From: Streptomyces sp. CB02009 | GTDB taxonomy: Bacteria; Actinomycetota; Actinomycetes; Streptomycetales; Streptomycetaceae | Reading direction: 5' to 3' | DNA length: 64,000 bases | Assembly (NCBI RefSeq): GCF_001905825.1 | Contig: NZ_LIVV01000002.1 | Coordinates: 231,168 to 295,167, forward strand | Part shown: positions 53,582 to 61,412 of the stretch, piece after piece | Layout of the letters: each line of letters opens with the position of its first letter | How positions within the stretch are numbered: position 1 is the first letter of the stretch | Notes under the pieces: model-generated | What the model saw: the letters and a program-made list of their open reading frames with translations, nothing else | Told to the model about the DNA's origin: nothing | The model's database searches: none | Translations under genes and position numbers: made by a program

Positions 53582-56233
53582 CTAGGAGAAGGCACCGCCC
53601 TCCGCGGGCAGGGCCTGTTCGGCCCAGATCACCTTGCCTTCCGGGGTGTACCGGGTGCCCCAGTGCTCGCTGAGCTGGGCCACCAGGAACAGTCCGCGGC
53701 CTCCCTCGTCCGTGGTGGTGGCGTACTGCAGATGCGGGGCGGTGCTGCTGCCGTCCCACACCTCGCAGGTCAGATTGCGATCGCACAGCAGACGCACGCG
53801 CACGGGCGCGGCGGCGTACCTGATGGCGTTCGTGATGAGCTCGCTGAGGATCAGTTCCGTGGTGAAGGCGAGCTCCTCCAGGCCCCACTCATCGAGTTTC
53901 CCGGCCGCGAGGGCGCGCACGGTGCCGACCTCGCTCGGGTCGAACGGTACGTCCCACTCGGCGACTCGGCCGGGGCCCAGAGTCCGTGTCCGGGCGATGA
54001 GCAGCGCGATGTCGTCGGCCGGCCGGGCGGGGAGCAGGGCGTCGAGCACGGCGCGGCGGCTGGCCTCCGGGTCCCGGTCGGGGTGGCTCAGCGCGGTGCG
54101 CAGCGTCTCCAGGCCCTCCGAGATGTCCCGGCTCCGCTCCTCGACCAGCCCGTCGGTGTACAGGACGAGCTGACTGCCTTCCGCCAGGTGCACTTCCATG
54201 GTCTCGAACGGCATGCCTCCCAGCCCCAGCGGAGGGCCGGCCGGCAGTTCCGAGATCGTCGTCGTGCCGTCCGGGGCGACCACGAGCGGTGGCACGTGTC
54301 CTGCCCGCGCCATGGCGCAGTTCTGGGAGACCGGGTCGTAGACGGCGTACAGGCAGGTCGCACCCATGACACCGCCGTCCGAGGGCGTGCCGTCGCCTTC
54401 CTGGTCCATGCGCTGGACGAGGTTGTCGAGACGGGCGAGGAGTTCGTCGGGCGGCAGGTCCAGGGAGGAGAAGTTGTGCACGGCCGTGCGCAGCCGCCCC
54501 ATGGTGGCCGCGGCGTGCAGGCCGTGCCCGACGACGTCTCCGACGACGAGCCCGACGCGGCTGCCCGACAGCGGGATCACGTCGAACCAGTCCCCGCCCA
54601 CTCCGGACTGCGCGGGCTGGTAGAAGTGCGCGACGTCCACCGCGCTCTGCTCGGGCAGGTCCCGCGGCAGCAGGCTGCGCTGGAGCGTCACGGCCAGATG
54701 GTGCTCGCGGGTGTAGCGGCGGGCGTTGTCCATGGTGACCGCGGCGCGGCCGACGAGCTCCTCGGCCAGGGACAGGTCGTCCTCGTCGAACGGCTCCGGC
54801 TTCTGCGACCGCCAGAAGTTGACGATCCCGAGCACGACACCCCTGGCCTTCAGCGGCGCCGCGATGAGCGAGTGGATGCCGTAGTCGACGATCTGGGACG
54901 TCCGCTGCGGGTCCTGGGCGTGCCAGCCCGGCGCGTCATGGAGATCGGGTACGAGCTCCGTCGTGCCCGTACCGTAGCCACGGGCCTGCGGTGTGGACGG
55001 CAGGAAGTCGATCAGTGCGCCGAGCGGGTACAGCGGGTGATCGGGTCGGATGCCGCTGACCGCCGTGCGCCGCATGTCGGCGCCCGGGCCGGGCTCGTCG
55101 CCGTGCAGTACCGCGTCGGCCAGATCGACCGTGACGAAGTCCGCGAACTGGGGAACGGCGACGTCGGCCAGCTCCTTCGCGGTGCGGACCACGTCGAGGG
55201 TCGTCCCGATGTCACCCCCCGCGTCGTACAGCAGCTTGAGCCGCTTGCGGGCCGTCTCCGCCCGACTGCTCAGGAGCTGCATCTCGGTGGAGTCGCGGAT
55301 GGTGACCGCCGAGCCCCGCGGGAGCGTGGGCCGCTGATTGACCACGAGCAGCCGGTCCCCGGCCTCCAGCACCTCGTCCGTGGCCACCCGGCCGGACAGC
55401 AGCAGTTCCGCCATGCGACGGTCCATCCCGACCTCGTCGACGGGGCGCCCTTCGGCGTCGTCCGGCAGGCCGAGCAGCCGTCCCGCCTCGTCGTTCGCCA
55501 GGAGCAGCCGTCCGTCGCCGTCCGTGATCACCACCCCTTCGCGGACGGAGTGGAGCACCGCGTCGTGGTGCTCGTACATGCGGGTCATCTCCTGCGTGCC
55601 GAGCCCGTGGGTCTGGCGCCGAAGTCTTCGGCTGATCAGCGCCGTGCCGACGGTGGCCAGGGCCAGACCGATGGCGATGGCCAGGAGGATGACCGGGAGC
55701 TGACGGTCGGCGACGCCGGTCACGCTCGCCACCGTCAGACCAGCCGAGACCAGGGCGACGACCTGACCCCCGGGCGAGGTGACCGGGACGGTCGCCTGGA
55801 TCTCCTTGCCGAGCGGCCCCTCGACACTCTCGGTGTACACCTCGCCGGCCAGTGAGGGCTCGATCGTCCCGACGAACTGCTTGCCGATGAGGTCGGGCTG
55901 CGGGTGGGTGTAGCGGATGCCGTTCGTGTCCATCACCACGAGGAAGTCCACGCCCGCGTCCTTCCGCGTCTTCTCGGTGAGGGGCTGCAGGATCGCGGAC
56001 GGGTCCGGCGACCTCAGCGCTTCCTGCAGGCCCAGGGAGTTCGCGAAGGTCTGTGCCACGGACACGGACCGGTTGCGCGCCTCACGGTCGATGTCGTACC
56101 GCGACTGCAGCAGCAGGGCCAGCAGGGCACCGGCGGCGAGCAGCACCACGATCGCCACCTGAAGGACGAAGACCTGTCCGGCGACGCTTCCGAATCTTCT
56201 GCCTAGTTTCGACCGCACCGGTACGCCGGGCAC
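53582..56233 (-). CDS. SpoIIE-type PP2C phosphatase with Cache, PAS, GAF and anti-sigma kinase domain
   Basis: 883 residues. Order: TM helix (about 20-45), extracellular single Cache-like sensor (about 50-170, VDFLVVMDTNGIRYTHPQPDLIG), TM helix (about 180-200), PAS (about 222-325), GAF (about 345-500), SpoIIE phosphatase (GGDWFDVIPLSGSRVGLVVGDVVGHG, and the metal-binding DDIALLIAR), and a C-terminal HATPase_c (ITNAIRYAAAPVRVRL, DEGGRGLFLVAQL) of the RsbW type. Both switch activities in one chain point to control of an alternative sigma factor pathway. Start GTG 56233 has no clear ribosome-binding site. Confidence 0.93.
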   Translation of the reverse strand: MPGVPVRSKLGRRFGSVAGQVFVLQVAIVVLLAAGALLALLLQSRYDIDREARNRSVSVAQTFANSLGLQEALRSPDPSAILQPLTEKTRKDAGVDFLVVMDTNGIRYTHPQPDLIGKQFVGTIEPSLAGEVYTESVEGPLGKEIQATVPVTSPGGQVVALVSAGLTVASVTGVADRQLPVILLAIAIGLALATVGTALISRRLRRQTHGLGTQEMTRMYEHHDAVLHSVREGVVITDGDGRLLLANDEAGRLLGLPDDAEGRPVDEVGMDRRMAELLLSGRVATDEVLEAGDRLLVVNQRPTLPRGSAVTIRDSTEMQLLSSRAETARKRLKLLYDAGGDIGTTLDVVRTAKELADVAVPQFADFVTVDLADAVLHGDEPGPGADMRRTAVSGIRPDHPLYPLGALIDFLPSTPQARGYGTGTTELVPDLHDAPGWHAQDPQRTSQIVDYGIHSLIAAPLKARGVVLGIVNFWRSQKPEPFDEDDLSLAEELVGRAAVTMDNARRYTREHHLAVTLQRSLLPRDLPEQSAVDVAHFYQPAQSGVGGDWFDVIPLSGSRVGLVVGDVVGHGLHAAATMGRLRTAVHNFSSLDLPPDELLARLDNLVQRMDQEGDGTPSDGGVMGATCLYAVYDPVSQNCAMARAGHVPPLVVAPDGTTTISELPAGPPLGLGGMPFETMEVHLAEGSQLVLYTDGLVEERSRDISEGLETLRTALSHPDRDPEASRRAVLDALLPARPADDIALLIARTRTLGPGRVAEWDVPFDPSEVGTVRALAAGKLDEWGLEELAFTTELILSELITNAIRYAAAPVRVRLLCDRNLTCEVWDGSSTAPHLQYATTTDEGGRGLFLVAQLSEHWGTRYTPEGKVIWAEQALPAEGGAFS

Positions 56234-56713
56234 GAGAGACGAGACGGGCTCACAACCCCAGTTGTAGCACCTCCCCGCGGCCAGGGCCCGAGATGTTCAC
56301 GGTACGCGTCCGGACCACCGCACCCGGTTCCCGTCGCGGCCGGACCCCGGGCAGCGGCGCACGGGAGGTGCGGTCCGGCGCCGCGGCCGAACCCCGGCGG
56401 CGGCGGGTGCGGTCCGGCCGGGCCCCTGGGGGGCGGCGCACGGGCGGTGCCGCCGGGCCCCTGGGGGCGCACTTCCGCCGTCGCGCGCCCGTATGGGTCC
56501 GATCTGGACATTCCTGGTTCGGCGCGGCCGGCAGCGCAGGCCGTCGGCCTGCTTCGCCTTCGAAGGGACGCACCGGATCCGGCCGGGGCGCTCCGGAGTG
56601 CGCCCCCTTGTGCACCCGGTGCTGTGTTCCGCCTGATGCGGCAAGGGCAGAGGGGTGGGGGTGGCTGCTCGCGTCGTGCACCTCTGGCACGGCGGAGGAC
56701 CGAAGGGGTGGGA
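56234..56713. other. 480-bp intergenic region upstream of ramR
   Basis: G/C-rich divergent region between the SpoIIE gene and ramR. It includes a 16-bp direct repeat GCCGGGCCCCTGGGGG at 56417-56432 and 56452-56467, 35 bp apart. No coding frame is convincing. Confidence 0.5.
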
Positions 56714-57328
56714 ATGATACGAGTGACGGTGGTCTACGAGGCGCAGCTCCTGCGGACCGCGCTGGTCGAACTGCTGAGGTCGGGCGGGATCATGGTGGGC
56801 TCCTCGCTCGACCGATGGCCGCACGGCCCGGCGGCGGGGGTGTCCGAGCCCGACGTGTACGTGGCGGACGCCGGGTGTCTGCCTGCCTCGGCGGTGCGGC
56901 CCGTGGCCGCTGCCGCACCGGCCTCGGGGGAGGGGCCGGGTGTCCGGCCCGCGCTGCTGGCCCTCGTCCCCGGGCAGCGGCCGGGGGTGCTGCGCCGGGC
57001 CCATGCCGCGGGGGCGACCGGCTTCGTCGACCAGAACGCCCCGAAGTGTCGATTATTGGAGGCCGTGCACCGTCTGGCCAAGGGGGAGCGCTACATCGAC
57101 GACACGCTCGCGCTCGGGTTCCTCCAGGCGGCGGAGATGCCGCTGACCCGGCGCGAGCTGAGCGTCCTCTCGCTGGCCGCCGACGGAGCGCCGGTCGCCG
57201 AGATCGCCGCGACGCTGTTCCTGACCAAGGGCACCGTCCGCAACTACATGGCGAGCGTCATCCGCAAGGTCGGCGCACGGAACCGCGTGGACGCCATCCG
57301 GATCGCCCAGGGCGCCGGGTGGACCTAG
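56714..57328 (+). CDS. ramR: RamR-type response regulator of the SapB cluster, with TTA codon
   Basis: 204-residue NarL/LuxR-family atypical response regulator. Receiver-like N-terminus with candidate phosphorylation Asp52 in DVYVADAG and a reduced acidic pocket (Glu9 in VVYEAQ rather than paired Asp). C-terminal LuxR HTH (LTRRELSVLSLAADGAPVAEIAATLFLTKGTVRNYMASVI). The codon at 57053-57055 is TTA (Leu114), so translation should depend on the bldA tRNA. Convergent with ramB (35-bp gap), the layout I recall for ram in S. coelicolor. Function: activator of ramCSAB, called from cluster context. Confidence 0.88.
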   Translation: MIRVTVVYEAQLLRTALVELLRSGGIMVGSSLDRWPHGPAAGVSEPDVYVADAGCLPASAVRPVAAAAPASGEGPGVRPALLALVPGQRPGVLRRAHAAGATGFVDQNAPKCRLLEAVHRLAKGERYIDDTLALGFLQAAEMPLTRRELSVLSLAADGAPVAEIAATLFLTKGTVRNYMASVIRKVGARNRVDAIRIAQGAGWT

Positions 57329-57363
57329 AGCACCGCCGCGGCGTCCTCGCCGTCACGGTCCGC

Positions 57364-59223
57364 TCACTCGCGGACCCGGCTCCAGTGCCCTACCAGATCG
57401 CGGTAGAGAGCGGAACGCGCGAGCAGCTCGTCGTGCGTTCCGTACCGGGCCAGGGTGCCGTCGAGGACGAGGATCCGGTCGGCCCTGAGAGCGGACGACA
57501 ACCGGTGGGCGACCACGACCAGGGTCCCCGGCCGCGCGCTCAGGGCCCGCTCGGCCGTGGCCTCCGCGACGGGGTCCAGGTGGCAGGTCGCCTCGTCGAG
57601 CAGGAGCAGCGGGGCGGGGGCCAGATGGGCGCGCCCCAGCGCGATCCGCTGGCGTTCGCCGAGGGACAGGGCGTCGGGCGTCAGCGTACGGTCGAGCCCG
57701 CCCACCCGGTCGACGAGCGGTGCCAGGGCGAGCGCGTCCACGGTCCGGTCGACGGCGGCCCGGTCGGCATCGGGCCGCAGGTACCGCAGGTTGTCCCGCA
57801 GGGTGCCCGTGAAGACGTACGCCTCCTGGGGGATCAGCACGCGCAGGGCGGGGAGCTCGGAGGGCGGGCAGGCCGCGACGTCGCGGCCGAAGAGCCGTAC
57901 GTCGCCGTGATCGGGGGTGAGCATGCCCGCCGCGATGTGCAGCAGGGTCGACTTGCCGATGCCGCTCGGGCCGACCACGGCGATGTGTTCCCCCTGCTCG
58001 ACGGTCAGTTCCAGCGCGTCCAGCACGGGGCGTGCCCCGGGTCCGTACGCGGCGCGGACGTGGCGCAGCTCCAGGGCCGCGGCGGCGCGGCCGGTACGGC
58101 GCGGGCCGGGGGAGTCGGCGGCGGGGTCGGGGGTCGGGGAAGGGGTCGGGACAGGGGGCGGCGGCTGCGTGAGCCGGTCGAGGACGACGAAGAGCCGCGC
58201 GCCCGCGGCGCCCAGGACGGTCATCAGGGTGTGCAGCGCGGGGAGCAGCGACTGGAGGACGTAGGTGAGCGCACCCACCACGGCTCCGGCCGTGACGCCC
58301 TGGCGCAGAAGCCACGGCGCCGTGGCGAGCAGCAGGAGGACCGGCAGCTGTCCGGCCGTCGCCACCGAGAACGTGCGGACGGACGCCCAGCGGGCCAGGG
58401 CGCGCTGGGCGGCGGCCGCCTCCTCGACGGCGCGGCGGTTCTGCGCGGCGGTCGCCTCCTGGGCGCCGCAGGCCACGGTGTCCCGCAGCGCGCTGCGGGT
58501 GATCCCGGCGCGCCGGCCGACGGCCTCGTCCGCGTCGAGGTACCGGTGCTGGGCCCGCGCCATGGGCCGCAGGGAGGCCGTGAACAGGGCGAGGCCCAGC
58601 ACCAGGGGCGGAAGCACGACGAGGAGGAACTGCGGCGCGAGCGACAGCAGACCGACGAGGGCCCCCACGGCGACGAAGACGAAGGAACGGGTGGCGAGCA
58701 CCAGTCCGGCGAAGCTGTCCCGGGCGATCTCGGTCTGACTCGTCAGCCGGGACACCGCGGTGGCGTCCCCGCTGCCGCCTCCGCCTCCGCCTCCGCCTGT
58801 GGCGGTGGCCGTGGCGGTGCGCAGGGCGCGTACGACCGACCCTTGTACGAGCTGGTCGCGCAGCGGTTCCGTGAGGTGGGGGAGCTGGGCGAAGACGCCT
58901 CGGATGACGGGAGCGCCGAGCAGGATGGCCACGGCGGCCCCCGCGAGCCAGAGGAGCCCGGTCGAGGGCGCGCCCCTCAGGAATCCGTCGTCGAGGGCGC
59001 GGGCCACGCAGTAGCCGCCGAGGAACGTCTGCGCGGATTCGGCGGCCGACCAGGCCGCCAGCTTCAGCAGGACGCTTCTGCGGAGGAGGAGCAGAGAACG
59101 GAGGAAGGCTGTGACGCGCCGGGCCGAGTCCGCCTCGCCGGGGGCGGCGGACGGTGCCGGGCGGTCCGTCGCACTCGGCGTGATCGGTTCCTTCGCCCTC
59201 TCCGGGCTCGGAGCCGGCCTCAC
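57364..59223 (-). CDS. ramB: ABC transporter half, RamB
   Basis: 619-residue exporter half. GTG 59223 overlaps the ramA stop (GTGA). Transmembrane domain about 1-330 with a Gly-rich, GGC-repeat-encoded loop (TATATGGGGGGGGSGD, about residues 140-155). NBD: Walker A GPSGIGKST (about 421), signature LSLGERQ (about 518, canonical LSGGQ altered), Walker B LLLLDEATCHLD (about 539, catalytic Glu present), switch His in VAHRLSS. With RamA it should form a heterodimer exporting mature SapB-like peptide. Confidence 0.93.
   Translation of the reverse strand: MRPAPSPERAKEPITPSATDRPAPSAAPGEADSARRVTAFLRSLLLLRRSVLLKLAAWSAAESAQTFLGGYCVARALDDGFLRGAPSTGLLWLAGAAVAILLGAPVIRGVFAQLPHLTEPLRDQLVQGSVVRALRTATATATGGGGGGGGSGDATAVSRLTSQTEIARDSFAGLVLATRSFVFVAVGALVGLLSLAPQFLLVVLPPLVLGLALFTASLRPMARAQHRYLDADEAVGRRAGITRSALRDTVACGAQEATAAQNRRAVEEAAAAQRALARWASVRTFSVATAGQLPVLLLLATAPWLLRQGVTAGAVVGALTYVLQSLLPALHTLMTVLGAAGARLFVVLDRLTQPPPPVPTPSPTPDPAADSPGPRRTGRAAAALELRHVRAAYGPGARPVLDALELTVEQGEHIAVVGPSGIGKSTLLHIAAGMLTPDHGDVRLFGRDVAACPPSELPALRVLIPQEAYVFTGTLRDNLRYLRPDADRAAVDRTVDALALAPLVDRVGGLDRTLTPDALSLGERQRIALGRAHLAPAPLLLLDEATCHLDPVAEATAERALSARPGTLVVVAHRLSSALRADRILVLDGTLARYGTHDELLARSALYRDLVGHWSRVRE
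58775..58798. repeat. CCGCCT hexamer, 4 tandem copies, inside ramB
   Basis: Four perfect CCGCCT units (complement AGGCGG) encode part of the poly-Gly loop of the RamB membrane domain. Copy-number change would alter the loop by two residues without frameshift. Confidence 0.85.
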
Positions 59224-61091
59224 TCGTCCGCTCCCGTCCCCGGGACGGCCGACGACCGCAGTGCGCCGGAGCCGGCGGTCGCCGGGGGAGCGTCCGCGGG
59301 CGGGGCCGGCGTGGCCTGCGTAGCCCCTGTGTCGTGTGTGGCTTCCGTGGTCTGCGTGGTCTGCGTGGTCTGCGCGGCCTCCGCGCTGAACACCGCGCGG
59401 TACTCCGGCTCCTCCCAGAGCAGGCTGTGGGGTCCGGACCTGCGTACGCGGCCCCCCTCCAGCCAGACGACCAGGTCCGCCCGGGCGGCCGTGGACACCC
59501 GGTGGGCGACGATCAGCCTGGTGCACGCCCGTGCCGGAGTGGCCAGGGCGGTCTCCACCTGGCGTTCGGTGGCCGTGTCGAGGCTCGACGTGGCGTCGTC
59601 GAGGATCATCAGACGGCCCCGGCCGATGAACGCCCGTGCCAGACCCAGGCGTTGGGCCTCGCCGCCGGAGAGCGGGGCGTCGTCCACCGGGGTCTCGTAG
59701 CCCAGCGGCAGCAGTCGGACGAAGGTGTCGGCGCAGGCGGCCGTCGCCGCGTCCCGGACGCTCGTCGGTGTCGCAGGGCTCCGGCCGGGCCCGGTCCCGG
59801 CGGCCAGCGCGGCGCCGACCGTGGGCGTGGCCCCGCCGTCGAAGACGGGACGCGCGAAGGCGTACGAGGTCGCCCCGCGCAGTTCAGAGCGGGACAGTGC
59901 CGCCAGGTCGACCCCGTCCAGGCGGACGCTCCCGGCGTCGGGGTCGGTCAGCCGGCCCGCGACGGCGGCCAGCGTCGACTTGCCCGCTCCGGAGCGGCCC
60001 ACGACGGCGACCGTCGATCCGCCGCCGATCGCGAGCGTCACGTCCGTGAGGAGCGGGACGCCGCCGCGCGTCACCCGCACGCCCCGCAGTTCCAGGTTCC
60101 CGGGCGCGTCGGCCGGCAGGACTGCGGAGCCGTGCGGCATCGGCGCCAGATCGGCGAGTTCGGCGGTGCGGCGTGCCGCGCTGCGGGCTCGGACCAGGGT
60201 GCCGAGCGGCGCCGCGATGCCGCCGATCCCGGCGGCGAGCGCCGCGTACCGGGAGGCGGCGAGCAGACCGCCCACGCTGACCTCGCCCGCGGCGAGGCCG
60301 ACTCCCGCGACCGCGACGACGGCCGTGGTGAGCAGCGGCAGGAGGACGCCGCTGCGGGCCACGGCGCGGCCGTGGACGAGCCACATGCGGGTGCCGTGCC
60401 GTGCCATCTCCGGCAGCGGGGCGAGGACGCGCTCCTCCTCGTGCCGTGCCGTGCCGGCGGCGGCGATGGTCCGGGCGCCGCCCAGCGCTTCGGCCAGCCG
60501 GGCGGCGACGGCGCCCTGCGCCCGCTGGTAGTGGCCGACCGAGTCGGAGGACTGGGTGGCGAACGCGCGGAGCAGCAGCAGGAGCAGGGGCAGACCGGCC
60601 ACGAAGACGGCGGCGGTCCAGGGATGGATGAGCGCCAGGGCGACGAGTGCGCCGACCGGCACGAGCACGGACGACACCGAGGTCGCGAGGGCCGCCGGGG
60701 CGGTGCCGCTGTCGGTGGCGTTGACGCACAGCCGGGCGGCGACGTCGCCGCCCGAGTGGGGTGCCGCCCGGTGGGGAGCGGTGCCGAGGAGCCCGCCCAG
60801 GGCGCGCAGCCGGATCCAGGCGGTGGCGCGGGCGTTCGTCAGCTGCGTCAGAAGGACGGAGCCGGTCTCCAGGAGCACCTCGGCGGCGAGCAGGACGGCG
60901 GTCCACAGCAGCCACGTCCCCGCCCCGGGCCGGTCACGGAGCAGCAGGTCCAGGGTCCTGCCGGCGACCGCGGGTACGGCGAGCGAGCAGGCCGCGCCGG
61001 CGACCGAGCAGAGCAGCAGCGCCGCGGTGGTGCCCGCCGTGTGCCGTACGGCGCCGCGGAGCAGCCGGTCGGAACCGGTCGGCGAGGCCAT
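59220..61091 (-). CDS. ramA: ABC transporter half, RamA
   Basis: 623-residue exporter half. ATG 61091 follows GAGGAGG. Six-helix membrane domain to about 330, then NBD with Walker A GRSGAGKST (about 365), signature LSGGEAQRL (about 470) and Walker B MILDDATSSLD (about 495), where Asp replaces the catalytic Glu. Thus the RamA Walker-B and the RamB signature are the degenerate partners, which would face each other in one composite site of the RamA/RamB dimer. Operon partner of ramS and ramB. Confidence 0.93.
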   Translation of the reverse strand: MASPTGSDRLLRGAVRHTAGTTAALLLCSVAGAACSLAVPAVAGRTLDLLLRDRPGAGTWLLWTAVLLAAEVLLETGSVLLTQLTNARATAWIRLRALGGLLGTAPHRAAPHSGGDVAARLCVNATDSGTAPAALATSVSSVLVPVGALVALALIHPWTAAVFVAGLPLLLLLLRAFATQSSDSVGHYQRAQGAVAARLAEALGGARTIAAAGTARHEEERVLAPLPEMARHGTRMWLVHGRAVARSGVLLPLLTTAVVAVAGVGLAAGEVSVGGLLAASRYAALAAGIGGIAAPLGTLVRARSAARRTAELADLAPMPHGSAVLPADAPGNLELRGVRVTRGGVPLLTDVTLAIGGGSTVAVVGRSGAGKSTLAAVAGRLTDPDAGSVRLDGVDLAALSRSELRGATSYAFARPVFDGGATPTVGAALAAGTGPGRSPATPTSVRDAATAACADTFVRLLPLGYETPVDDAPLSGGEAQRLGLARAFIGRGRLMILDDATSSLDTATERQVETALATPARACTRLIVAHRVSTAARADLVVWLEGGRVRRSGPHSLLWEEPEYRAVFSAEAAQTTQTTQTTEATHDTGATQATPAPPADAPPATAGSGALRSSAVPGTGADE

Positions 61092-61163
61092 CCGGCCTCC
61101 TCTCTTCCCCTCCGGAAGCGATGTCGCCGCCGGGCCCGCCGGTGTCCGGCCCCGACGGCCGGA

Positions 61164-61188
61164 GCCCCGGGAGCAGCGCTCCCGGGGC
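61164..61188. terminator. strong hairpin between ramS and ramA
   Basis: GCCCCGGGAGC (61164-61174) pairs perfectly with GCTCCCGGGGC (61178-61188), loop 3 nt. Within the ramCSAB transcript, 52 bp downstream of the ramS stop, it could attenuate ramAB expression relative to ramS or protect the ramS mRNA 3' end. Confidence 0.7.
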
Positions 61189-61239
61189 CCCGTGACTCCT
61201 CACCGGCGCTCGGGACGCCGTGCGGGAAGCCGGATCGGG

Positions 61240-61368
61240 TCAGTTACAGGTGGTGACGCTGAGGCTGCTGTCACCGCAGAGCAGGAGGCTCGCGCGGCTC
61301 CCGGTCTCGACGTCGCCGATGGCCTCGTCCTTGGGGGTCTCCAGAGACTGAAGGTCGAAGAGGTTCAT
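61240..61368 (-). CDS. ramS: SapB/AmfS-type class III lanthipeptide precursor
   Basis: 42-residue precursor. Leader opens MNLFDLQSLETPKDEAIG (the conserved FDLQ docking motif); core SLLLCGDSSLSVTTCN carries two cysteines and several Ser/Thr for dehydration. From memory it differs from S. coelicolor RamS at only a few positions (Leu9, Asp14, Ile17, Val39). The product is modified by RamC and acts as a surfactant peptide for raising aerial hyphae. AAAGGA precedes the ATG. Confidence 0.98.
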   Translation of the reverse strand: MNLFDLQSLETPKDEAIGDVETGSRASLLLCGDSSLSVTTCN

Positions 61369-61412
61369 GATCGTTTCCTTTCGTAGGGGACGGGTGGTGC
61401 GGGGCGACCCCG

